In this document: positions 1 through 6,119 of the stretch, piece by piece
How the letters are laid out: the number at the start of each line of letters is the position of its first letter
Numbering within the stretch: the stretch's first letter is position 1
From: Actinomycetota bacterium
Lineage (GTDB): Bacteria > Actinomycetota > Acidimicrobiia > Acidimicrobiales > Ilumatobacteraceae
Assembly (NCBI GenBank): GCA_005800965.1
Contig: SYEA01000029.1
Coordinates: 1-9,581 of the forward strand
Reading direction: 5' to 3'
DNA length: 9,581 nucleotides
Notes under the pieces: model-generated
Seen by the model: the letters and a program-made list of their open reading frames with translations, nothing else
The model's database searches: none
Told to the model about the DNA's origin: nothing
Program-made: the position numbers and the translations under genes

Positions 1-521
1 CTCTGCTTGATTGCGTTATTGCGCACGCTACCGATTGCTTTTACTGGGGCAGTGTCGCCGAGTGCCGAGCGGTAATACGTCGACCATGGTTCCCCATGTG
101 AGAGCACTATGTCGGGGGCATGCTCGGGTGCAACAAATTGTCTTAACGATTTCCAGATGTCGCCTTCTGAATCTGTGGAATATGTATCTCGACGTCCGTT
201 TTGTAGACAAACAGTGACGCAACTTGGCAAAAACACCTTGGTGAGGTAGAACTCCAGAGCGTTATCTTCAAAGGTGATGACATACCTGGGGCGAGTAAAA
301 CGAAGAAAGGCGCGGTAGTAGCCCCGCACTCCCCAACGTCCGGAGAAAATCGCAAGGATTACCATCCAAACGTTGAGTTTTGCGCGTGGGCCAACGTAAA
401 TCTCGATGTCCTCTTCAGCGACATAAGTTCTCAGCAGTGACTCGCCCGTGTTGCCGATGAATACCACACGATGTTTTCGTGGCCAGATGAACTCGAGTGT
501 TGGGCCTGGCATGGTAACCAT
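1..521 (-). CDS. Surface-carbohydrate biosynthesis / glycosyltransferase-like protein, N-terminal 173 residues (partial)
   Basis: An open frame runs from an ATG at 521 off the left edge with no stop, so only the N-terminus is seen. The translation contains a TFEDN motif at residues 83-87, LQNGRRD at 106-112, SHGE at 141-144 and IGSVRNN at 163-169. A Tyr/Arg-rich stretch just before the first motif (YYRAFLRFTRPRYVITF) belongs to the same pattern. From memory, these motifs resemble a family of surface polysaccharide biosynthesis proteins (LIC12162/TIGR04396-like, GT-B-like fold) often encoded beside sialic-acid-type genes. The role would be assembling or transferring a sugar in a surface glycan; the exact reaction is unknown. 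It follows the NeuA stop by 18 bases, consistent with one transcript. A second in-frame ATG at 512 is an equally possible start; neither has a clear ribosome binding site. Confident that it is a gene, less so about the family. Confidence 0.75.
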   Translation of the reverse strand, partial: MVTMPGPTLEFIWPRKHRVVFIGNTGESLLRTYVAEEDIEIYVGPRAKLNVWMVILAIFSGRWGVRGYYRAFLRFTRPRYVITFEDNALEFYLTKVFLPSCVTVCLQNGRRDTYSTDSEGDIWKSLRQFVAPEHAPDIVLSHGEPWSTYYRSALGDTAPVKAIGSVRNNAIKQ

Positions 522-539
522 GGTTCGATTGCCGATGCC

Positions 540-1223
540 CTAATTGTTCTGTTGACGCTCGGCAAGAGCCTTGTCAATCAGGCGAACGAGTAGTAAGTCA
601 TCCATGTTGTCGACTTCTACACTTCTTGATCGTGGCATTATCGAGCATCCGATTCGACCAAAGAATCGGTGTTGCGCTGCAGTGAAACCCTCAATCCGCA
701 TGAGGTAGGCGGCACCGTTTTCTAGATACTCAGCCCCGTCAATGTCTTGTCGCCGCAATCTTTTTTGAGGGTCGTGGTTGACACCAGTGAGCGAGCCGTC
801 AGTAGTCGACCTCCATAAAAATCCGTGTGACTCAGTCACTGTGAGGCTGGAGTCGCATCCCGCATAGTTTTTTACGAGGTGCTGTAGGTCGCTTGAATAC
901 AAAAGGGGAGTCGTCGTTTGTACGAACAACAAGTCTCCCGCGGTAACACGAAGAGCCTTGAGGGCATGCAGCAAGACGCTTTCACTCGTAGCCTCGTCAG
1001 TTGCGAGTTCGATTGGGCGCGGAACGTGTGTTGCGCCAAGTCGGGTTGCATGACTAGCAATCTCTGCATCCTCGGTGCTCACGATGATGTGGTCAGCTAC
1101 AGCACTATTACTCACAGTTTGAATTGCACGGTCAATCAATGGAATACCACCAACCTCCTGCAGATTCTTTCGGGGAATTCCTTTTGAGCCGCCGCGGGCG
1201 GGAATTATGCAAATCACTGACAT
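540..1223 (-). CDS. neuA: CMP-nonulosonate (N-acylneuraminate) cytidylyltransferase, NeuA-like
   Basis: This 227-residue protein would activate a nonulosonic (sialic-acid-like) sugar with CTP, giving CMP-sugar and pyrophosphate in the cytoplasm. The N-terminus carries the CTP-binding signature IPARGGSKGIPRKN at residues 7-20. It is followed by STED at 49-52, RPIELATD at 69-76, an RRQD motif at 157-160, ENGAAYLM at 168-175 and the acidic metal/sugar-binding stretch SVEVDNMDDL at 201-210. Length matches single-domain NeuA proteins, with no fused phosphatase; a separate phosphatase gene lies two genes upstream. The segment usually read as QPTSP is QTTTP here (102-106), a mild divergence. It starts 22 bases after the synthase stop and is followed closely by the surface-carbohydrate gene, so it looks co-transcribed. 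Whether the substrate is Neu5Ac, legionaminic acid, pseudaminic acid or KDN cannot be told from sequence. Confidence 0.9.
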   Translation of the reverse strand: MSVICIIPARGGSKGIPRKNLQEVGGIPLIDRAIQTVSNSAVADHIIVSTEDAEIASHATRLGATHVPRPIELATDEATSESVLLHALKALRVTAGDLLFVQTTTPLLYSSDLQHLVKNYAGCDSSLTVTESHGFLWRSTTDGSLTGVNHDPQKRLRRQDIDGAEYLENGAAYLMRIEGFTAAQHRFFGRIGCSIMPRSRSVEVDNMDDLLLVRLIDKALAERQQNN

Positions 1224-1245
1224 CGGGCAGGCTGCTTAGGGAGCA

Positions 1246-2139
1246 TCAAGTTATTCGTCGAAGCTTCTTTTTTACCGCTACCTCGGACTCGTACACAATT
1301 TTGTTGCCGTCTCCCAAGGAGGATTCCACGAGCCGAATATCTCGAACGAGTCGCTCGAGACCACCGGGTTCGACGCTGGCGGCGTGGTCGGTGCCCCACA
1401 TGGCGCGGTCCAGTGTGATATGACGTTCGATGAACACGGCACCGAGAGCAACCGCTGCCACTGTGGTCTGCAGCCCGGTTTCATGACCGGAGTAACCAAC
1501 TGGCACACCAAAACGCTCTCGAAGTGCAGCGATTGCTCGCAGGTTGAGCTCTTCTGGTTTGCACGGATAAGTGGACGTTGCCTGGCCAAGGATCAGCTTG
1601 TTGCGGTCAAGCAACGACACGGCATGGTCAATTTCTTCAAGTGTTGACATACCGGTCGACATGATGACGGATTTGCCCGTGTTGCGAATGGCAACAAGAA
1701 GTTCGTCATCGGTCAAGCAGGCCGAAGCAACTTTGAACACTGGGGTATCGAAACCTTGCAGAAAGGTAACCGAAGGAACATCCCACGGCGACGCAAACCA
1801 CATGATGTTCAATGATCGGCAGTAGGCATCTATCTCTGAAAATTCTGCCTGGCCGAATTCGATTCGCTCCTTATATTCCAGATAGGTCATCGTGCCCCAT
1901 GGCGTTTCTCGCATGGTGCTGGCTTGATCTGGCGGTACGCAGATGATGGGGGTTCGTTTTTGGAACTTGACAGCATCGCAGCCTGCCTGCGAAGCCACGT
2001 CAATGAGTTGTTTTGCCAAGTCAATATCGCCATTGTGGTTGATGCCGATCTCGGCAATTACGAACACGGGCTTGCCAACACCGACCTGCTGGTGGGCAAT
2101 ATTCACGACATCGACAGGCGTCATTTTTTGAGTACCCAC
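1246..2139 (-). CDS. neuB: NeuB-family nonulosonate synthase lacking the SAF domain
   Basis: This 297-residue protein is a sialic-acid-type synthase. The family condenses phosphoenolpyruvate with a six-carbon amino-sugar (or its 6-phosphate) to form a nine-carbon nonulosonate. The TIM-barrel motifs are in order: AEIGINHNGD at 29-38, VKFQK at 57-61, FASPWD at 115-120, FKVAS around 135-139, STGMST at 161-166, GYSGHE at 195-200, and the metal-binding stretch IERHITLDR followed by GTDHAAS at about 227-245. It ends at KKKLRRIT, where classical NeuB (about 340-350 residues) would continue into the antifreeze-like SAF domain; that domain is absent. The start is taken at a GTG at 2139; an ATG at 2124 (residue 6) is an alternative, and neither has a visible Shine-Dalgarno. 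It lies 13 bases after the phosphatase stop and 22 before neuA. Family is certain; exact product is not. Confidence 0.9.
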   Translation of the reverse strand: MGTQKMTPVDVVNIAHQQVGVGKPVFVIAEIGINHNGDIDLAKQLIDVASQAGCDAVKFQKRTPIICVPPDQASTMRETPWGTMTYLEYKERIEFGQAEFSEIDAYCRSLNIMWFASPWDVPSVTFLQGFDTPVFKVASACLTDDELLVAIRNTGKSVIMSTGMSTLEEIDHAVSLLDRNKLILGQATSTYPCKPEELNLRAIAALRERFGVPVGYSGHETGLQTTVAAVALGAVFIERHITLDRAMWGTDHAASVEPGGLERLVRDIRLVESSLGDGNKIVYESEVAVKKKLRRIT

Positions 2140-2152
2140 AACAGTGACAAGA

Positions 2153-2650
2153 TTACTTCGCAGCTCGAGTGCGAGATGCTTTCACCACGTTGTCGGCGAT
2201 TTCACGAATGGCACCACGACCGCCAGGTTTGCTGGTCACAATGTGGGCGGCAGCAAGGGCAGATGGGTGGGCATCGGCCGGCGCAATAGCAACACCGACA
2301 TAGCCCATGCATTCAAGATCATTGATGTCATTGCCCATGTAGGCAGTGGTGTCAGGAGTGGCACCAACCCGAGTCATCCATGCCTGCAAGACAGGTAACT
2401 TGTCGTCGCAGCCGTGCACCACTTCAAGTGACAGTTTGGCGGCGCGTGCCGCGACCACACGATTTTTTTCCTTGGAAATAATGATCATGTGGATACCGGC
2501 GTCACGCAACAGGCCGATTCCCATGCCGTCAGAGCGGCTACACAACACCGATTCTTCGCCAGTTTCTGAAACAAGAACTCGATCATCGGTGAACACACCA
2601 TCGAAGTCAAACGCGATGGCCGTGATTGCAGCGAGGCTCGGTGTGTTCAT
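2153..2650 (-). CDS. KdsC-like HAD-family phosphatase, probable nonulosonate-phosphate phosphatase
   Basis: This 165-residue protein belongs to the small capless HAD phosphatases of the KdsC type. Motif I is DFDGVFTD, with nucleophile D15 and acid/base D17. SDGMGIGLL at 40-48 is typical of the KdsC subgroup. Motif II is S59 in ISKEKN, motif III is K83 in DDK, and motif IV is GNDINDL with D107 and D110. The location directly upstream of the synthase and cytidylyltransferase suggests removal of a phosphate from a nonulosonate-9-phosphate before CMP activation. KDO-8-phosphate is less likely because no KDO genes are visible. I chose the ATG at 2650 because it puts the usual short lead before motif I and leaves a 4-base gap to the upstream stop. 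A GTG at 2671 would add 7 residues and overlap the upstream gene by 17 bases. Confidence 0.85.
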   Translation of the reverse strand: MNTPSLAAITAIAFDFDGVFTDDRVLVSETGEESVLCSRSDGMGIGLLRDAGIHMIIISKEKNRVVAARAAKLSLEVVHGCDDKLPVLQAWMTRVGATPDTTAYMGNDINDLECMGYVGVAIAPADAHPSALAAAHIVTSKPGGRGAIREIADNVVKASRTRAAK

Positions 2651-2654
2651 GATT

Positions 2655-2990
2655 TCAGCCAGCTCCGCCACCAGTGGCGTTCAACGCCACAACCAAGAGC
2701 AGCGATGTCCCAATCCCAAGTGCCGCACCACCAAGAATGGCGATAATCCCGAGTGACGCGATGTGGGCAGCCTTCGTGGACGGTCGCGCAACAAGTCGTC
2801 GCGCAGTGATCCATCTAGCAGCGACATCACGCGGGGAAGTTGCTGGATGATAGGTGAACCGCCCGTTACTTGGCTGGCCGGTACGACCTTTGCGTGAAAT
2901 AGCGATGCCAGATCCCCAAATAAGAAAGAGCGCCGTAAGGGTGACCACGCCAACGATGGCGATTCTGGTCGTAACCTCAGTGACAGTCAT
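2655..2990 (-). CDS. Small membrane protein with two transmembrane helices, unrecognised
   Basis: I do not recognise this 111-residue protein. It has two hydrophobic helices, about residues 10-31 and 77-103. The loop between them (32-76) is rich in Arg and Lys (RKGR, RWITARRL), which by the positive-inside rule places it in the cytoplasm with both ends outside. The C-terminus is glycine-rich. It is the first gene of the leftward nonulosonate unit, with a 4-base gap to the phosphatase, so it may act in membrane-side polysaccharide work; that is inference from position only. The chosen ATG at 2990 shares the CATG at 2988-2991 with the divergent protease start. A longer form from an ATG at 3017 (120 residues) has a GGAAAG 7 bases upstream and may be the true start; it would overlap the protease gene by 29 bases. 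The frame stays open to 3272, but that part is antisense to the protease. Confidence 0.6.
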   Translation of the reverse strand: MTVTEVTTRIAIVGVVTLTALFLIWGSGIAISRKGRTGQPSNGRFTYHPATSPRDVAARWITARRLVARPSTKAAHIASLGIIAILGGAALGIGTSLLLVVALNATGGGAG

Positions 2991-4158
2991 GGATGCCACA
3001 ACCAACGACGACAACATCACGGCACTTTCCAGCGTACCCCTGCCCCCGCCCCCACCGCCCGTTTCTTCACGCACCACACAACGTGTGTGGTGGGCACTGC
3101 CGCTGTTCACCATTGCATGGTTGCTCATGTCCTTGATAATCGCATCGTCGCTCACGCAAGTGCGACTGTGGGAATTGGCACCTGGTTCGGCGCAGGCAGT
3201 TGCACCGCGCATGTCGTTTGGTGATGATGCGCTGGAATTCGTTACCAGATACGAATCTGATGGCGAGATCATGTTCGTTACAGCGCTCGGCAGCCGACTC
3301 TCGCTACTAGATGCAGTAGCGGCATGGCTTGATGATGATGTTGAAGTGCTTACTTACGAGGAACGCTTTGGCAAGCAAACACCTGCACAACAGCGAGAGG
3401 GGGGAAGTCGTGCGATGGTGTCATCAAAGCAGATTGCTGAGTTTGTGGCATTCACACGATTGGGTATCAAGTCAGAGTTCGTCTATGGCGATGTCGTCGT
3501 GGATGATGTGGTGTGTGCAGATCTCCCCGACCCACAGAGCGCATGCAAGCTGCTGGTTCCGGGTGACACCATCCTGAGCTTTGGTGGTCTCCCAACGCCC
3601 ATATTGCCGGCGCTGATTGAAGCAGTCACGAATCGCCGAGTTGGCGAATTGGTGGCACTCGAGGTGCGCCGAGCAGACACAGATGTTGCGGTGGTCATCA
3701 ATGTAAAACTCATGGCGGCACCGGATGACACCAGTCGCACCATCATTGGTTTCATGCCACGCGATACACGAACGGTAGAAACTCCGTTCGAAGTAGGCAT
3801 TGATACCGACTCAATCGGCGGTCCCTCAGCAGGCCTGGCGTTCACGCTCGCCTTGATTGATGAGTTATCAGAGGGCTCGCTCACTGGCGCAGCGAAAGTC
3901 GCAGTAACTGGAACTATGGATGGTGCTGAAAGTGTCGGTGCGGTCGGCGCGATTCCGCAAAAAGCAGTTGCCGCCCGCAATAGTGGTGCAAAGTTGTTTC
4001 TCGTACCTGCGAGCCAATCGTCGGCCGATATCGCCCAAGCTCGTCGCGTTGGTGGGGCACAGATGCGCGTCGAGACAGTGGCAACACTGCAGGATGCGCT
4101 GGACATCTTGCGTGGCATCGGTGGCGACCCACTGCCCGATGCCACAACGAGCGATTAA
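2989..4158 (+). CDS. Membrane-anchored PDZ and Lon-like (S16) serine protease, YlbL/Rv3194c type
   Basis: This 389-residue protein has a short cytoplasmic N-terminus with a proline run, one transmembrane helix at about 36-57 (WWALPLFTIAWLLMSL and following), and an extracytoplasmic region. A PDZ-like segment (about 190-240, around GDTILSFGGLP) precedes a Lon-type proteolytic domain. The catalytic dyad is visible: Ser280 in GGPSAGL and Lys325 in IPQKAVAA. Their 45-residue spacing is close to that in Lon. There is no ATPase domain, as expected for the YlbL family, whose members are membrane-tethered secreted-side proteases. It is followed after 21 bases by the DivIVA-domain gene and then UPF0182; in mycobacteria the equivalent protease and UPF0182 genes are direct neighbours. 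The ATG at 2989 is chosen because it gives a short cytoplasmic lead before the helix. The frame is open further upstream to 2854, but that region codes on the other strand. Confidence 0.88.
   Translation: MDATTNDDNITALSSVPLPPPPPPVSSRTTQRVWWALPLFTIAWLLMSLIIASSLTQVRLWELAPGSAQAVAPRMSFGDDALEFVTRYESDGEIMFVTALGSRLSLLDAVAAWLDDDVEVLTYEERFGKQTPAQQREGGSRAMVSSKQIAEFVAFTRLGIKSEFVYGDVVVDDVVCADLPDPQSACKLLVPGDTILSFGGLPTPILPALIEAVTNRRVGELVALEVRRADTDVAVVINVKLMAAPDDTSRTIIGFMPRDTRTVETPFEVGIDTDSIGGPSAGLAFTLALIDELSEGSLTGAAKVAVTGTMDGAESVGAVGAIPQKAVAARNSGAKLFLVPASQSSADIAQARRVGGAQMRVETVATLQDALDILRGIGGDPLPDATTSD
3072..3092. repeat. Perfect 8-bp inverted repeat with 5-base spacer
   Basis: CACCACAC at 3072-3079 and GTGTGGTG at 3085-3092 are perfect inverted copies separated by AACGT. 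The repeat sits inside the protease gene just before its membrane helix. It is also about 55 bases upstream of the possible 3017 start of the leftward unit, where an operator or promoter would be expected. It could equally be a chance result of the Arg-Thr-Thr-Gln-Arg-Val-Trp-Trp codons. No binding protein can be named. Confidence 0.3.
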
Positions 4159-4179
4159 CAGGGGCGTACTGTTGAGGGC

Positions 4180-6108
4180 ATGGCCCTTGACTTCCAGCGA
4201 CCCGACCCGTCGTCGCCGGCTGCGGTTGCCGCTGCCCAGTTCACGCTGAGTCGTCGCGGATACCGCGAAGAAGAAGTGCGGGACTTCTTGCGACAGGTCT
4301 CAGTGGAAATGGCTCGACTTTTAGAACGCGAGCGATTTTTAGAAAGCGAACTAAAAGCTATGCAAGCCCGTGGGCCAATTGACGTAGGCGCAATCGACGA
4401 AGCTGCAGTAACTGAGTTGTTGGGTGCCGAGGCGGCGCGTGTTCTGAGTGTGGCCCGTGAAGCCGCCCAAGCAATGCGCACCCGTGCTGCTGAATCGGCC
4501 GAGCAGGTGGTGCGCGATGCAACTCGTGAGGCCGCCCGACTTCTCGAAGAGTCAAATGTCGAAGCATCACGTCGCCGATCAGATGTATCGGGCGAAGCCG
4601 AACAAGAGCTTGAGGTTGCCAAACAACAGGGCCGCGAGATGATCGCCGAAGTGCGCGCGTATCGCGAGCGAGTGTTGACTGATTTGGCCAAGCGCACCGA
4701 AGACGCTCGTCGCGAACTTGAGCGCTTGGTGCACGAGCGCGAGCGTTTGCTGGGGGCTTTTGAACGGGCGCGACACGCGGCCACCGATGTGGTTGGGGAT
4801 CTGACCGAGTTCGATGAAGCCTTGCGTGGGACAGGGGTAACGCCACCATTGGTGCCACCAGATGCACCACCACCGCCACGCCCGACGCGTCCGAGCAAGA
4901 CACCAATTTTTGACGCCAAACAATATGAGCACGAACTCGGTGAATCACATCAGTCTGTGGAAGTCACTGCCGTGGTGCCGGACGCAGCACGGAGCAACGA
5001 AGAAGTTGCCGTAGTCGAGCACAGTGACCATGTGGATGAACCCGTTGCCACGGTCGAACCAGTTGAACCAGTTGAACCAGTCGAAACGGTCGAAACAGTC
5101 GAAGAGACACCCGAGACGACAGAAATGTCGGAAACAGCAGAAGTTGTGCAGCTTGCCAAAGTGGTGATTCTGTCTGACCATCGTCGCCAAAAAGAAACAC
5201 CGCGAGCAAGCCATGTGGCCCCCGAACCTGACGCATCAGAGCATCCGGTGTTCGAGCGGATCCAAGGCTCATCACCCGATGAAGAGCCACAATCCGTATC
5301 ACCAGACCAAATATCGCCCGCCACCACCAGCCGAGTTGACGAGATATTCGCGCGTTTGCGCACTGCCAGCACTTCTCGTGTAGCCAGTGAAACCACACAG
5401 AAGATTGCGGCCCCAGGTGAGCCACACAAGGTGGATGAGTCGGTGTTCCAGCGCCGAGCCGAAGTCGTTGACCCAGCGCTACCGGGCTTGATTCGGGCAA
5501 CAAAGCGCTGTTTGGCAGACAACGAAAATGCCGTCCTCACCCACGTAAGCACAAAACGGTCGACGCTCACACTCGCAGCCCTGCTGGCAACCCCCAGCGA
5601 ACTTGCACTGCAATACACCGAAGCAATTCGAGAACTTGTGACCAGCATTGCTGTTGATGCAGCACGCTCGCACTCTGCTGCGCGTCGCTCGGACATGCGT
5701 GCAGTGATTGCACAGGGAGCAGTGCTCGAAAAAATCACCGAGATGTTTGTTGCCGACTTCATCAGCCCGCTACATGAGCGCGTTGCAGCAGCGCTCGTCA
5801 CATCTGCTGGTAATCGAGATGCGCTGCTTGTTGCACTGCGAGCACTCTTCGCTGAGTGGAAGTCACAACACTTGGTACCAGTCGTCAGTGATATCGCCTA
5901 CTTCTCGTACGCACGCGGATTGTTTCTGGGTTGTGACACAAAAGCCAGTGTTTGTTGGGCGGTCGATCCACAAGGCCCGGCATGCTCTGATGCTGAAGAC
6001 AACTCACTGGCAACAGAGGTGCGTCGTGGAGACGCATTCCCGACCGGACACACACATCCGTTGGCTCATGCTGGATGTCGTTGTCTAGTTGTTCCACTAA
6101 ACAAGTAG
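4180..6108 (+). CDS. DivIVA-domain coiled-coil protein with a Mu F-like C-terminal Cys/His motif
   Basis: This 642-residue protein opens with a DivIVA-type element, FTLSRRGYREEEVRDFL at 21-37. A long Ala/Glu/Arg-rich coiled coil follows to about residue 210, then a proline patch (221-236) and an acidic, presumably disordered linker (about 250-425). The linker includes six tandem tripeptides, VEP x3, VET x2 and VEE, at 292-309. A separate folded, mostly helical region spans about 432-642. It ends in a motif reading C592, C602, D604, DN 607-608, GDAFPTGH 617-624, H626, H630 and GCRC 632-635. This is the pattern I associate with the C-terminus of phage Mu gpF/SPP1 gp7-type head proteins and may bind a metal. 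DivIVA proteins act as membrane-curvature or polar/septal scaffolds. The function of this fusion is unknown. It lies between the protease and UPF0182 genes (21- and 11-base gaps), suggesting a shared envelope role. Confidence 0.85.
   Translation: MALDFQRPDPSSPAAVAAAQFTLSRRGYREEEVRDFLRQVSVEMARLLERERFLESELKAMQARGPIDVGAIDEAAVTELLGAEAARVLSVAREAAQAMRTRAAESAEQVVRDATREAARLLEESNVEASRRRSDVSGEAEQELEVAKQQGREMIAEVRAYRERVLTDLAKRTEDARRELERLVHERERLLGAFERARHAATDVVGDLTEFDEALRGTGVTPPLVPPDAPPPPRPTRPSKTPIFDAKQYEHELGESHQSVEVTAVVPDAARSNEEVAVVEHSDHVDEPVATVEPVEPVEPVETVETVEETPETTEMSETAEVVQLAKVVILSDHRRQKETPRASHVAPEPDASEHPVFERIQGSSPDEEPQSVSPDQISPATTSRVDEIFARLRTASTSRVASETTQKIAAPGEPHKVDESVFQRRAEVVDPALPGLIRATKRCLADNENAVLTHVSTKRSTLTLAALLATPSELALQYTEAIRELVTSIAVDAARSHSAARRSDMRAVIAQGAVLEKITEMFVADFISPLHERVAAALVTSAGNRDALLVALRALFAEWKSQHLVPVVSDIAYFSYARGLFLGCDTKASVCWAVDPQGPACSDAEDNSLATEVRRGDAFPTGHTHPLAHAGCRCLVVPLNK
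5053..5106 (+). repeat. Six tandem 9-base units coding Val-Glu-Pro/Thr/Glu
   Basis: Six consecutive 9-base units, GTYGAACCA in the first three and GTCGAAACG, GTCGAAACA and GTCGAAGAG in the next three, encode VEP VEP VEP VET VET VEE. The second and third copies are identical in DNA. The array lies in the acidic linker of the DivIVA-domain protein and keeps the reading frame, so copy number could vary without breaking the gene. Confidence 0.85.
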
Positions 6109-6119
6109 CCTTCGGCGTC

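Noticed and set aside
28..355. Short minus-strand open frames around 28-222 and 143-355
   Set aside because: They are out of frame with the edge-running surface-carbohydrate gene, whose frame gives far better motifs and is continuous across the region.
519..542. Possible NeuA–glycosyltransferase read-through fusion, since the next gene is in the same frame after the TAG
   Set aside because: There is a proper stop, an 18-base spacer and a good ATG; same-frame succession is expected one time in three.
2991..3272. Upstream extension of the small membrane protein frame to 3272
   Set aside because: Most of it lies antisense to the protease gene's proline stretch, helix and early exported part. 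The Ser/Gly-rich translation looks like a shadow; only a start at 2990 or 3017 is reasonable.
3483..4145. 220-codon minus-strand open frame
   Set aside because: It is antisense to the PDZ and protease domains, whose catalytic motifs are intact on the plus strand; no recognisable domain.
4155..4919. 254-codon minus-strand open frame
   Set aside because: It is antisense to the DivIVA coiled coil; the Ser/Arg/Ala-rich translation is a composition artefact.
4950..5801. 283-codon minus-strand open frame
   Set aside because: It is antisense to the DivIVA-domain gene, and its Ser/Thr/Ala-rich low-complexity translation mirrors Glu/Val/Arg codons on the other strand.
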